Part shown: piece by piece, positions 22,080-34,390 of the stretch
Position numbering within the stretch: position 1 is the stretch's first letter
How the letters are laid out: each line of letters begins with the position of its first letter
NCBI GenBank assembly: GCA_905331475.1
Contig: CAJNYU010002712.1
Location: forward strand, 25,503 to 89,502
Reading direction: 5' to 3'
DNA length: 64,000 nucleotides
Source of the DNA: Rotaria socialis
Taxonomy: Eukaryota > Rotifera > Eurotatoria > Philodinida > Philodinidae
Notes under the pieces: generated by a model
The model's input: the letters and a program-made list of their open reading frames with translations, nothing else
Databases searched by the model: none
What the model was told of the DNA's origin: nothing
Translations under genes and position numbers: made by a program

Positions 22080-25000
22080 ATTTGATACAATAGTTTTCTG
22101 TCATAAAATCAATCATAGCTGAATTATTATATGAAACGATAAGATAAAATGTGATTAGTATGATCAAGTATCAACATTGTTTTTTATAATTACTATTGTG
22201 TAAATTTCTGAATAAATTAGTCCATTTTTATTTAAAACTGTTTTTCCATAAATATAATTTTCTATTCTAATGACTAAACCATCGCACAACGCAATTACAG
22301 GAAATCGATATTTGTTATTTTTTATATTCAAGCATTGCTTGCGTCTTTTTGTCATAAAAAGTCAATTGATTTTGATAAAAAACACAACCTGCAAATGTTA
22401 CAATATTTAATATTTATTTGCTTGTTTTACAAATAAATTTATTGAATTTATTTTTTCGATTAAGCAAAACAATTAAATTAAATTATAATATAACATTTAA
22501 ACTTCACTAGAATGGCATAATAATAACAAATTTCTCAGGTAAGCATGACATTCTTAGTTGTGGCATAATGTTATAGAAATAACTCTATTCATACTTTTCT
22601 GTTTTTTGCCTTCTTCTTCCTTCATATGTCGTTTCAAGTTCACCACTACACCAGTGCATAAACCAGAGTCACCTGTACGTGTAGATATACGCTGTGTTTT
22701 AATAACGTACGATATTAGTTAATTTTATTCATTGAAGAATGTTACATTTCGATTGTGTCATGAATAAAAGTATTTTATGTTATCTTTTATGATTCTCAGT
22801 TAGGAGATAGCTAAAACTTGCCTTTTCCCAAGGTCAAATAAATGTTTGTCGTAAACAATTTCAGTAACAAGTGATCACGCACACTGCTGCTGATCATAAA
22901 CAGTTTTGTAACCCTAGTGCGAGGAGACGTGTGATCCATTGATGATCAAAAACAATCCACCTGCCATTCTCAAATAAATATTTAAAAAAAAGAGGATAAA
23001 TCAACATAGTACTTCAATAAAATACAAGATTTACATATATGTACATTTGCTTGTATTACTTATATGCTATGAGGCAGCAAATGCATCCATAGCAGTACAA
23101 GCGAAAAACGTAACAGAATAGAAAGTCTTTGGTGACGTGCTCTTTTTAAAAATATTTTGCACTTTTGGTTCTTAAAAAAAAGAGTTCCTTGCTAAAACTG
23201 GCAATAAGAATAATAAATGCTGTTTAGGGGTATGATTGTCTGAAAAAAAATACATTCAGTAAAACGTAATGGTGTGAACTTTAGGGTCTTAATGAGAATA
23301 TGGATATGTCAATTCGAATATTCTTCATATACATAGCTTAAATATCTGGCGAGTTATGCTTAGGTGACAGCATCATCTATGTACTATATTAATACCATAT
23401 TTACATAGGTGACTGTTGACGGCGACAGGTATTTTCTTCAATGACATTGACTCAGCAGAATATTTGCTCACGGGCGAAATATCGATAACATAATTTTATG
23501 AGAATGAGAGTGATGTCATAATATCCTTACACCCGGTAACGACTTATTAGCACAAACACACTACACTATCCACATTAGGTGCATCCACTTTTGGGTATCC
23601 GAATTTGGGTATTCACATTTGGTGTATCCACTTTTTGGGTATTCACATTTGGGTATCCACATTTATATATATATATGTTTTGAAAAGCTGAGCAATTTGA
23701 GTTGTTTTGGTGTATCCACTTTTTGGGTATCCACATTTATGTATATATAAATGTGGATACCCAAATGTGGATACCCAAAAAGTGGATACTCAAAAGTGGA
23801 TACCCAAAGGTGGATACCCAAATGTGGATACACCAAAACAACTCAAATTGCTCAGCTTTTCAAAACATATATATATATAAATGTGGATACCCAAAAGTGG
23901 ATATCCAAAAGTGGATACCCAAATGTGGATACTCTTAATGTGGTTAGATCAGATTGTAGATGCACTAAGAATGGATACTCCATAAATTATTGCTGCATAG
24001 GGTATTGTGACGTAAAACTCTCGATGCCCAGTGTAAAGGTATTTATGACATCTATGGAGAATGAAAAGCGAGGACATTTCTAACAGAACAATTCTTTGAA
24101 AGGCACTATAGCATGCGATCGAGAAAGGAAAGAACAGAAGCGATTGAAACACAAACTCGTTTTTGTTTATGGAGTATTGCAGTGTGGGTGTATCATTGAT
24201 TTATTTTAAGTACACAGTTTGTGGGCTTATTTCTATGTGTCAATGCGAAAGTCAACCACTCTCGATCTTACAAGACAACCATAAATGAAAATGTAACTAA
24301 CTCTCTTTGTATTGAACGATAATCTTTCAACTCGACACGATCCCAGTCATGCAAGTGTAAAACGAAGTCATATATTATCTGGTTTCAATGAGCACAATAT
24401 GAGACCGGAATCGTGAAATACATGCAATGGATCAGCAGACGGAAATTAGGAAATATTAGAATGGCAAAATGAAATGAAGATTGCTACATATGTTGGAGTT
24501 GTTTGCTTCTGTCATTGGAAGCCAAACTAGTTTCTCAAATTTACTTAAATAGTAGCTCTTTCTTTTTCAAATGTCAAGAAAACAAAATAATCAAAAACCT
24601 TTTAAAATTTAATTTAAAACTGAACCTCATTTTCACTAATTTAAACAATGCTCAGTCATATTTTTTTAACTTGTTTATTAGTATGATCGTCTATTTACAT
24701 ACTCATATTGTTAATTTGTTGGGTCATTGCATTCACATCCAGACTCAGACCCAACCACACTCTTAAGAAAGTTTGATAATAATTCTGTTGTATGTGTAAT
24801 TAGCAACTACAATATGATGTGCGCTCATGATGATATTTTGATTATTGTGACTAAAATTTAAATGCAGAGCCTCGGCGATTGTTTAATTATCATATGATAA
24901 GCAGCACGAAATGCATCGGCGAAATTAACTCTGTAGCTCTGTAATTATTTTAGATCAAAGCACCATCTTTACTAATTATTCGTTTAATTAATTAATTAAT

Positions 25001-26725
25001 TTCAAATAGATAAGTGTTGTTGTAATAATATATTTTAGTGATTTTTATTTAGTCTAATAGATTCTTAACAGTTCTAACGAATCCCTTAAGTAATGACGAA
25101 ACATTGCAGAGTACTTTCAATATATAAAATTCTGACATACCCAGAAACAATTCAATAGTATGCTGGAAGATGCAATTATATCAGCAACAGTATTGAAAAC
25201 AAAGGAGTACTACACAAATATTCTACATACGAAAATTCCTCATTGAAAACCGTCAAAGTTCAACTAGTAGTCATGACCAGCAGCTATATGCAATAAATAA
25301 AGAGGAACAATCTTAACATATTAATCCTAAATATTGTATCAGATTTGCTAATTCTCAATAAGGAATGATTTTAATTTTAATGAATGAGAATAAATTCTTC
25401 AGCTGTACACTATCGAAACCAAAATTATACTCAAAAATGAATTCATCAGAAATGTTAACTTCAAAGGGTCTAATGAAGACTTACTTTACTGACTATGTTA
25501 GATGAGTACGAATCTATAAAAGAAATAATCTTCAGTTGAAATTAACTATGAACTTCATCTACTGTTTTTGATCATGATATATTCAAGTTCTATAACATAA
25601 AAAATGATACACTATCACAAAAACAAGAGACTTCTAATTTTAATACAAGCATTATTAGATTTTCATCAATGAATGCTTGATAGGACGCTTTTCAGTACTA
25701 TACCATCCAACACGGTTAGCATATAGAATACGAAGGTAAGTGCAGATATGATATCGATTTCGAATGGCAAGGTGTTCTTCGAAAATATCCAAGTAATTTT
25801 TAAGTAGACTTTGCGATTTCGTACCTACCTGATGATTATGATTATCTAAGCAGCAATTGAAACGCGTTATACAGAGCTTTGAAAGTATTGCTTTTCAACA
25901 TATCTTCAAAAAGTCTACATTCATTGATAAACATCTCTCTATCAGAACAAAAACGAGAAGGATTTACTTTTCAACTTAACGTTAACTAATTAGTGCTTGA
26001 CATATGTAAAACGTCTGAAAGTAATTCTATAAGATATCATTGTAAACAATTCGAAAATTGAAATTCTTTATTATCTGAAGCTTCTATTTTAGATCTTTCT
26101 CCATTTTTTTTTATATCACAATTATCTATAGATAAACAAAAGCACAATTATAGATACACAATCATGCCAACTAAAAAGAAAACAAACGACAAACAATAAT
26201 TGTTAGTTCTTTAACACAAGCACTTCAAACATGTCAACATGCTTTATCATCGCCATATACGGGGCCATTACTGCTCAAGCAAAAGTTACGGAAATTTGTG
26301 TATTGCATTATAGGTGTAGACAAAACTTTAGTGTTATTCAACCAAAGTTTCCTATAGTCGATTAGATTGGTCAAATGTTCCAATGGATGATGAATAGTGG
26401 TAACAATATGATCAGAAACATCGTAGTGAAACGAATGATTTGCAACGACAACGCGTAGAAAGGTTCCCTCATTTTACTCAATAACGATCTGAAAAAAGTA
26501 TCACAGTATTTTCACGTGATGATATTATATGGGAACTTATAAAAGACATGGAATCATATCCAGTATATTTTAAAGTGATTCTATACACAATGTAATAGAT
26601 CATGGTTTTTATTCTATTTTCAAAAACGAACTCCATAAATAAAAATATATCTTATCGATAATTTGACCAGTAGGCCCAAACTAATATAAGAATAAGTTCT
26701 GTATTCATTAACGAATGTCGCTCAG
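22080..26725. other. gene-free stretch with a foldback element
   Basis: Very AT-rich. Short ORFs (e.g. 24503-24766) are compositional. Around 26210-26590 there are coding-like scraps with many stops (e.g. STCFIIAIYGAITAQAKVTEICVLHYRCRQNF) that may be an old gene relic but cannot be assigned. The one striking structure is at 23570-23943. Confidence 0.4.
23570..23943. mobile_element. 374-bp foldback element built from a 14-15 bp minisatellite
   Basis: The left half contains repeated TTTGGGTATCCAC-type units, the right half the reverse complement GTGGATACCCAAA, with the centre near 23750 (ATGTATATATAAAT). Inside each half lies a unique inverted segment (TTTTGAAAAGCTGAGCAATTTGAG at ~23680 and its complement at ~23850) flanked by (TA)n. 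The outer ends are CCACATTA and TAATGTGG. No target duplication is evident. The arms could form a hairpin of more than 150 bp. The repeat is open in several frames only because the unit is near 15 bp. Confidence 0.75.
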
Positions 26726-26730
26726 CTGAC

Positions 26731-27492
26731 TCACAAAACCGTTTTATTTATCAGATAAGAAAACAACATGAGCCCACCAATCATAAAAGCAGATCCGATG
26801 CCATTTTGAGCTCGATTGATTCGGCCATTAGCATCTGTCAAATTGTATGCGTGAAGAATCCTCTTGACCTGAGCCATTGTATTGGGTGAATTACAATTCG
26901 TTCGATTACATTCGATATCTAAGGTAGCATAACTGCCACTATCGAAGGCGCTTACTCTGACAATGCTAGCTTCCCTATTGCATACTCGCTTTCTAAGAGA
27001 ATTTGATTTTGTATCGTACTCAATTTCGCATAGTCCAGTCAAGCATGTACCATCATAGCAATTAAGATTGTCACCTGCCTGTCGACGTTCTTCCAGAAGA
27101 GGCCGCAATTCGCTTACAATACTAATAAAATCATACGTTCGATTTGAGAGGTCGAGCACCTTGGTTTTGGCAAAACTAAGAGCACAAGAATCATCGCTGG
27201 AACATGAATATGTGGCAGTGTATGAGAGGTAATAAGATGGTAAAATATAGATGAAACGACTGTATGACTTTACATAGGACGTGTCGAATGTGACACTATA
27301 TGATTTTTGGTGATATCGGACTCGTACAGTGACTTCGCAATTGGTGCCACGAGCAGTTTTGCAAAGTCCATCAGGCACAACAAGTGGCATACCCATTAGG
27401 CCGGAAACTGTACAATCGGATAAACATTGACGTTTTGTTGCAGAACCGTCAATAGCAAGAAGAAATAAGAAGACCACAAATCGGAATTTCAT
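26731..27492 (-). CDS. secreted cysteine-rich protein, possible GPI anchor
   Basis: One exon, 253 residues from ATG 27492 (the frame continues upstream only through GTG). Signal peptide MKFRFVVFLFLLAIDGSA, then ~12 cysteines in pairs (CLSDC, CKTARGTNC, CSSDDSC, CYDGTCLTGLC, CNRTNC), several N-glycosylation sites, and a hydrophobic C-terminus (IGSAFMIGGLMLFSYLI) that could be a GPI signal or membrane anchor. No enzyme motif. I do not recognise the family; similar anonymous secreted proteins are frequent in rotifers. It is likely extracellular or on the cell surface. Confidence 0.6.
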   Translation of the reverse strand: MKFRFVVFLFLLAIDGSATKRQCLSDCTVSGLMGMPLVVPDGLCKTARGTNCEVTVRVRYHQKSYSVTFDTSYVKSYSRFIYILPSYYLSYTATYSCSSDDSCALSFAKTKVLDLSNRTYDFISIVSELRPLLEERRQAGDNLNCYDGTCLTGLCEIEYDTKSNSLRKRVCNREASIVRVSAFDSGSYATLDIECNRTNCNSPNTMAQVKRILHAYNLTDANGRINRAQNGIGSAFMIGGLMLFSYLINKTVL

Positions 27493-27499
27493 GATGTCG

Positions 27500-28866
27500 C
27501 GAAACGTTTTCACAATAGCAGAACTATGTTGTCTGCTTACACTGCTGTTTGTTTTATTCTGTAGTATACGTCATCACTAGATAAGAAGAATGAATAACGA
27601 ACAAAGTATATGAAAAAAAACTTCTACTATCTGCCTTCAAACTACTCATGACGCATACAAAAAAAATATATTTTTTTTCTCTTTTTTTTTTGAAAGAAAA
27701 GAATAAGCACTTCGATATTTTGTCTACTAAAAATAGTCAACAATAACTAATCTTTTTCGGGTATCAGGAGGATTTCACTCATTGTTTCTTATAAGAGGTA
27801 GCGGCTCACAATAGTGTTCGTGTTTTGGCAGGCAATAACACAAAAATATTTTCAAAAACAGAAATTGATGATTCCAAAAGAAGAAATGAAAACGACAAAG
27901 AGCAAGACAAAAAAGGTGGCAGTACTTTTTGTGTGAAAACTAAATTATGATGCACTTAGATTCTGCTTAAGGATCTCATCAGATGGATTTGAGTTAGCAG
28001 ATCTGTTAAGGAACATGGTTAACTCTGAATCAATAATGAAAAGAAAAAGAACTTTTCTTGGGGAAAAAATGGATATGTATGCATGACCAAAAGAGAGAGA
28101 GAGAGAGTCAAAGGGAAGGCAAGGTATATATAAATGTTTGAGACTATGCGTGCCTATCTGATCAAGCTGTACGTAAGAATGAAGAGTTGATCATGGATTG
28201 TTACTGCATGCATATGTAATATACATTGATCTTCGATGTGAACGTGAATGATAAATGATATTTTGGTAAAATCATGATTCGGCAGTGGCTGATGAGTTTA
28301 CTGCTCTTGTGTGTAAATCAGCAACGAAGATATGATATGTAGTTTAGTCTAATTAGTTGATGAAATGAGAGGTATGTGCGTTAATGTTTTGATTTTATTA
28401 AATAGGAACAGATGGAATTATAGGTCATAATTCTTTACATTCAATTGTAATTTAGTGTTCATCTGTTGCCGAATTTCGTATTTAGGTCTATTTCTTATTC
28501 GCCATGCTTACCAAGTACATATAAGACACCTTATTTTCTCGCCAGTATCAATCATATGTATCTTGTTGTTGTAATGTGACTGATCTAGCATCGTTTTCAT
28601 CGTCTTCTTATATAAACGACTAATGCACTCACTAGCGTGTAGATATGAATCATCTATACTATTACAAGCACGTTCACATCATACACCTCGGGTTCGACAA
28701 TCACATTCACCTTGAGTCACCTATGCCGCACACACACACCATCAAGATGTCGGGTAGACTCGGTCTACCATCAAATAAGTCAAAATGGAAAATGAATCAT
28801 AAACTTGTACAAAACCCTCACATCTGTGATAGTTTATTATCAAAATAAGAAACAACTCGATAAATA
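27500..28866. other. no gene seen
   Basis: Contains a (GA)n tract near 28092 and homopolymer runs. No splice-linked coding sequence is recognised. Confidence 0.4.
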
Positions 28867-29761
28867 TCATTTAATTTTCTGGTAAAGCCATGACCATCGT
28901 GACTTTGCAGTCGCAGGTGCGCCCATTGGTCTTTGTAAATGCTCCATTAATGGATCCGATTGTCTCGGTGGCACATTCGATCTACGAGTGATTCTGTTTC
29001 TAAAAAAGGAGCTTAGTTTCTGTTTAAAGTCTTTAGCACGCCATGGATCCTTCAAAGCATATTTTTCAATGGCTGCGATCAGTTTCATTCTTGATTCATT
29101 GTAGTCTTCTAAATTTTCTTCCTTTTTTAATGTTGTCATAGCTACAGCATCTTCCACATGGAATTGCAGTTTTTCAATTAATATGACTTTATTTTTCTCC
29201 CACCATTCACCTAAAGGATCATCGTCTTCACAACGAGTTATTACTAATATACATGGCACTTGATCTTCACACAAATCATGAACAATGTTTTTATAATGCT
29301 GACTTGTTTGCTGGGATTGACGACCTTTTCGAATGCAAAATAAAATTAAATGAATACCATCGGTTGCATATAAGCTTTCCAATTTTTTATCTAACATCTC
29401 CATTGCTTTTTGGGATGATACAGTGCCTTCTAAACTTTCATACAAACCAACAGTATCAACCATTCTCAAAAAGATACTTGGATAGTCTTTGGGTGAATCT
29501 CGAACTGAATGACACTCATCGGTGCAACCAACAGCACCCGAAGATGTAGCTAACTGCATATTGTCAAATATCGCATTGATCACTGAAGTTTTACCTATTA
29601 TAGGAAAAAATTCGATTATTAAGTAAATAGAATATGATCAACAAACCAACTCCACTTTCACCGGCCACAACTACATTGTATTTACGTGGTACATTATTGT
29701 ATTTAGATTCTGTCTTAACAACTATGCTGTGCGATCCATGTTTATTACGCATCCCTTCCAT
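28867..29761 (-). CDS. AIG1/GIMAP-like GTPase 1
   Basis: Two exons (29761-29647, 29594-28867; 52-bp intron), 280 residues. The intron falls inside the P-loop: GESGVG | KTS is completed only by splicing. AIG1-type GTPases are TRAFAC-class proteins that bind and scaffold on membranes and take part in immune or stress responses in plants and animals. Visible: G1 GESGVGKTS (residues 34-42), G3 DTVG, and ITRCEDD at the G4 position, where the usual base-specifying TKxD is changed to TRCE, so guanine specificity may be altered. The C-terminus is basic and Ser/Arg-rich and ends in SRWSWLYQKIK. It is transcribed away from the next gene, 743 bp apart, sharing a central promoter region. Confidence 0.75.
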
Positions 29762-31398
29762 TACCTTTACTTCAACGACACAACACTTTATTTTAAATGG
29801 CTATAAAAACGAATTTTTTTAATATATCACATAATCGACATCGCTCGGAATAAAAATACAAAGAAAAGATAAGAAAAGCAAAACTAAAGTCAACAGGAAC
29901 TAGTCATATTACTATCATACAAATATTGAGTAAAAAAATTGCTTTTTCTTCAACTGAACTGATGAAAACTCTAAAAGTAAAATCATTACAATGTGGATGT
30001 GAATTAAAAGAAGACTAACTGCCACACAGGCACTGATACCTCTGATCGCTATGCATATCCTCAAAATATCATTTTAAAACACATTTTAGAAGGAATGTTT
30101 CTCTCTGAATCATACAATATTATCTCACGTATACGGTTGTTTTCTTTTGAAAGAGTTGCAGTTTAGGACTTATGAATCTTAACAAGTATACTTCGATGAT
30201 GCAAGATAATGTCTAAATAAATATGAGATCACCAAAGATAAAAATGGAAAAAAACCTTGTTTGCTTCACCAGTATCTATCTCGGCAAATGAAAACCGACG
30301 TGTCCGAGATAGGACGAGAAAAATGATGAAATGCCGTAACTTAACGAATCAAAATGCAAATAAATGATATATCCAACATGAAAATAAATATCAAACTGTT
30401 TTTTTTTCAAGGCAACTGCTGATATCATCATGTGGAAACATTAATATAAAAAGATTCGCAATACTTTTGAATTTGTTCAGTTGAATTTGCATATCAGTAG
30501 TAGAATGGCATCAAACTCAGAATATTATTCTTCAGATTCTGACAATGACGAAACGGAAAAGCAACGTGAATTAAATGTGATCATTTTCGGCGAATCGGGC
30601 GTCGGTAAAAGTGCGCTAATTAATCAAATTTTTGATAAAAACGTTGTTGAAGCAAGTAATAGCGCAGTGGGATGTACGATCATCAGTGCCAAAGTTTCGG
30701 GAACATTGAAAGAGTACCCTCATCTGAAATTCAATGTATATGATACTGCTGGCCTTTCAGAAAGTGACGATGGAAATGTACCAACAGCTCATGCTTTTGT
30801 TCAATTAGTTAAACTGGCATATTCCATTCCAAATGGTATTAATTTATTAATCTGTTGTGCTGAGAAAGGACGTTTAGCTGGTGAACGATTTAAAGCCAAT
30901 TATCGTATATTTATAGAAGAATTATGCGAAAAGCGAATGCCTTGCTTGTTGGTAGTAACAAAATGTGATAACGATCATCCACTCAATAAATGGTGGAATG
31001 ACAATGAAGACATTGTCCGTGAGAGATTGAAATTTGAATTTATCGACTGTGTTTGTGTATCTACCCTTAAAACAACCGGAAGAAGACCAGATGATATTCT
31101 CGAAGATTACACAGAATCAAGGAGTAATTTGATTGAAGCTATTTCGAAATACTCACGTTCCGAACCAATGCCAATGGATTCATGGAAACGTGCAGCTCTT
31201 TCTTATGCACGTTCGTTTTATAATATGCTACGCCGGTTGCTCGGCTTCGAAGAGAACTCTATACGGCCTGAACTAGAAAGAATGTTTATTGAACTCGGCT
31301 ATTCACCTGAAAGCGCGATAAGTGAAGCTAACAAACTTTTGAACGATTTGCAAGAACCCAATTTGATGGTTCCCTATGCAGTGGTTGACGTAAATTAA
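29640..31398 (+). repeat. inverted duplication, copy A (divergent AIG1 gene pair)
   Basis: Matches the reverse complement of 40658-42670. The homology covers exon 1 of GTPase 1, the shared intergenic region (e.g. CATCAGTTCAGTTGAAGAAAAA at ~29965, and ~30038-30318) and all of GTPase 2, and stops at the GTPase 2 stop codon. Copy A has ~145 bp (about 30319-30463) that copy B lacks. Confidence 0.75.
30505..31398 (+). CDS. AIG1/GIMAP-like GTPase 2, copy A
   Basis: 297 residues in one exon from ATG 30505 (upstream in-frame codons start only at TTG). An acidic Ser-rich N-terminus is followed by G1 GESGVGKS, G3 DTAG, the ICCAEKGR segment and G4 VTKCDND, all intact, so GTP binding is expected. The C-terminal ~60 residues (ELERMFIELGYSPESAISEANKLL...) form a UBA-like or helical tail ending DLQEPNLMVPYAVVDVN. 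TTTGTTCAG lies 25 bp before the ATG, a plausible splice or trans-splice acceptor. An AATAAA follows near 31521. Nearly identical to the inverted copy at 40658-41530 except for a 7-residue insertion after LSES and scattered changes. Function in this organism is inferred from family only. Confidence 0.8.
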   Translation: MASNSEYYSSDSDNDETEKQRELNVIIFGESGVGKSALINQIFDKNVVEASNSAVGCTIISAKVSGTLKEYPHLKFNVYDTAGLSESDDGNVPTAHAFVQLVKLAYSIPNGINLLICCAEKGRLAGERFKANYRIFIEELCEKRMPCLLVVTKCDNDHPLNKWWNDNEDIVRERLKFEFIDCVCVSTLKTTGRRPDDILEDYTESRSNLIEAISKYSRSEPMPMDSWKRAALSYARSFYNMLRRLLGFEENSIRPELERMFIELGYSPESAISEANKLLNDLQEPNLMVPYAVVDVN

Positions 31399-31775
31399 TA
31401 ACAAATCTATATTGAAACATACCGACCTACACTATACCGTCGAAACCGCAAAGCTTTTAATTTCATATTAAACAGCAGAATTATTTGTCATTTTGCAATA
31501 TTATTCTATTGTTCTCATTGAATAAAGTCTATTTTCTTTGTCATTCTTCAATAGTTTTTACCAAGAACAGATATCATCCCACTCGTTCTTTTTTTATACA
31601 ATATCAACTATCGTACGATTGTTTTGAATTTGCTGTTGATCTTGATTAATGATTGTTAACAAAATATCAAAGCAAATGACGCGTTCGATAAAGAAGTTGT
31701 TCAATATAATTTATATGTATATCATGCATAATAAGAGTTGCTAAATAAAGAAAGTCAATAGAGCTTATTGTCGTC

Positions 31776-32030
31776 TTAGATTGTCTCTTCTTGTTCAAGT
31801 TGATTAAATACTTCAACTGTTTTAAGAAGACATAAAGTTCGTCCGACACATTGAATAAGTCGATGTTGTTCGAAAAATCGTAACTTATACATCTAATTCT
31901 TCACATAAATGAAAGTGTATCATGCTAGCAGTGAGTGAGGATAATTGTGATCCAACGGATTCAATAAAAGGATACATTGCAATCATGATCAAATTCGAAG
32001 GAGATAATTGAACGCACAATTGATGTAGAT
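31776..32030 (-). pseudogene. coding-like exon remnant, unknown protein
   Basis: After TTTTTTTAG (32031-32032 as acceptor) the minus strand reads DLHQLCVQLSPSNLIMIAMYP...FHLCEELDV and stops; shifting one base continues MYKLRFFEQHRLIQCVGRTLCLLKTVEVFNQLEQEETI to a stop at 31776. The composition is clearly protein-like. One frameshift separates the two parts, so it is either a pseudogene or a 3' exon with an unrecognised small intron. No family recognised and no partner exon found upstream. Confidence 0.4.
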
Positions 32031-33473
32031 CTAAAAAAATGATACAAGTTTATTAATAATTGTGTCACAGAGATAGGAAAAGTCGAGGCACAATTGACAA
32101 TAAACGATAATGCCGTAACTCATAATCATAATAACAGTCTAAACATATGAAGACCAATTGATAGAGCTTGTTTCCAATAATATACAAAGTATAATTTACA
32201 AAAAAATTTAAAACAAGCAGGTTTCAGACTTGAATCAACCCAGAAATCCTCATCTAGCTAATCATCTTATAAGTAATTATTATGCAAATCGGAAGATTAT
32301 ATAATTGCCTTAAAAATTGACATCAACATTCCGGTACTCATTTATTTTCGAATCGCTTTGCTCATAGAAATATGCTAATTATCGTGTGCGAGCGATTCAA
32401 AATACAACAAAACACAAATAATTAATTTTTTAATGATCATTTCACGCGACGAATGAAAATAATCGAAGGTTAGATCAACGGACGAAATCATCTCATCTGA
32501 CAATTTGATCAATGAGTATACAGACAATGAATGTAAGACAGGCAAGTGGATTTTAGAATCCACCTGAATTCGCCATTACTCTCTGATAATAAGTATGAAG
32601 AAACCGAGATGTTCAGTCAATCCCCGATAAAAAAATTTCCTCAATGTATGATATGATATTCATAGCTTTCGTTGCTCGCATTCTGCCAGTGACACCTATG
32701 TAAATGAAAATTTCATGCAACACATATTAGATGATATAGACAAGTACTGAAAAAGAAACATAATTACCATATACCAATTAACCACATACTATCGGTATCG
32801 GATGTTCGTTGCTTTTTCATTTGCAGTAACATTAACATCGTTATCACACAAGCATATTTTTGTCATTCCGCCAAAATCCACGTTGTTGTAATTCAAAATT
32901 TTACAATACTCTTAGAATCACTAAACGTGCTGAAAAATAAACTTGTTTTGATCTACATATTTATACATTTCTCGTTAGCCATCACGTAGCCATACGGTTG
33001 AAATCTACTAAGACTGCCACAATGGAATAGGAAAAATTTAGAGGCGTGAATCCTTCTCGTGTCGTTTCAAAAACCAAGCGCTTCGTTTTTTTCTTACATC
33101 CGAAGCCACCACCCTCAATAAATAGACCATTAAAGTCAATGGTCTTTATGTAGAAAAACAGGCGCAAATGTTTCATTATATTTTTAACGCAGTATATAAA
33201 TACAATAGAGATATTTGCAATGAAATTTCAATTGTGAAACTTTTGGTTAAATGACTTATTTACTCTCAAAATCAAAAGAATGATTACATTTAAAATTTAA
33301 TGTATTTACATTTTGACAACGCATTTTTAATCGATTAATTCATGTTTATTAAGTGTAGAGAACATAAAGCATTGAATCCATGTTTGGCAATGAAGAAAAG
33401 AGAAAAAGCAGCTGGTCGCTAGATTGCATGGTTTCATTTTCTATTCATTTTGTTACTTTGACAGTTACTTTCG
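32031..33473. other. no assignable gene
   Basis: Coding-like scraps on the minus strand, e.g. GVTGRMRATKAMNIISYIEE near 32620-32705 and an ORF at 32982-33176, cannot be linked or assigned. They may be further pieces of the remnant at 31776-32030. Confidence 0.35.
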
Positions 33474-34327
33474 ATGTTGAAAAGTGAATATTCACATAAA
33501 CAGACGATTCGTCAAACCGATGCAAAACAACATCTACATGATATTCGTTATCAACGTCAAAATCAATTAAAATCAATCGTAGATGAATGCCATCAACTTC
33601 GTATTTTACATAAACGTATTTTTGATAATCAACTGAATTCTTATTCAGCTAAAAAACCATTAATTTCGATGCCAATGAGAAACGAATCGATTTTTATTAT
33701 TAGTCCAAAAATTGAATCGGACGACGAATTTCCCATTTCAAAGGAATTCACAATATATTTATCCGAATCTTCATACACATTATTGGATTTTCAATCAGCG
33801 AAGTAAAACTATTCTTTTGTTTTATTTAAAAAAAGAGCTAAACTAATGTTTGTAGTCATCAATTAGCATCACCACCTGTAACAATGAATCAAGAACGATG
33901 TTTAACCGTTTCATCAGTTGCGTCTATCGATAAACACACAAATAAAGTTTACGACAAATGGCCTGATTATACAGAAATTAATCAAATGCTTGGATTTCCT
34001 ATTCAAAAATTTCCATCAGTTGCAGCGAAGCCAAAGCGACCAACAAATATACCTCATAGAAAAAAACAAAATAAATCGAATCGATTTGTTGATGCTATAA
34101 AGCAGATTCAAAATCGATCATCAAACCAACGAAATTTACTAAAAAATAAATTTCTAGAGGAATTTCCTATGAATGGTAAACTGGTCGTGCACCATACAAG
34201 CAAAGAAGCCGATTCTACACTTCCGCCACTGGTTTGCCCATTATCAGTTTATTATTCGAAACGAATTCGTACTCGTCAATGGTTATGCCAAAATGACTTT
34301 TCAACTCGGACTCTTCCGCTTATTTAA
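33474..34327 (+). CDS. uncharacterised basic protein, two exons
   Basis: Exons 33474-33802 and 33856-34327 with a 53-bp intron (GTAAAA...TTGTAG); the joined frame reads FQSAN-HQLASPP and gives 266 residues. The N-terminal half is helical and rich in Gln/His/Arg (DIRYQRQNQLKSIVDECHQL). The second half contains a PKRP...HRKKQNK basic patch and ends in ...RTLPLI. No signal peptide, membrane segment or catalytic motif. The start is the first ATG; an upstream exon cannot be excluded. It ends 63 bp from the 3' end of the F-box gene on the other strand, so the two are tail-to-tail. I do not recognise it. Confidence 0.6.
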
Positions 34328-34390
34328 TCATTTATTTACAAAATAATTATATTATTGCACAAAAACGAGAGTTTTGTTTTCTTCTTCATT

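Noticed and set aside
23702-24083. Two overlapping ORFs encoding repetitive GYPKVDTQMWIPK-type peptides
   Set aside because: They are open only because a near-15-bp minisatellite repeats; the antisense arm has the inverse pattern. Not a real repeat protein.
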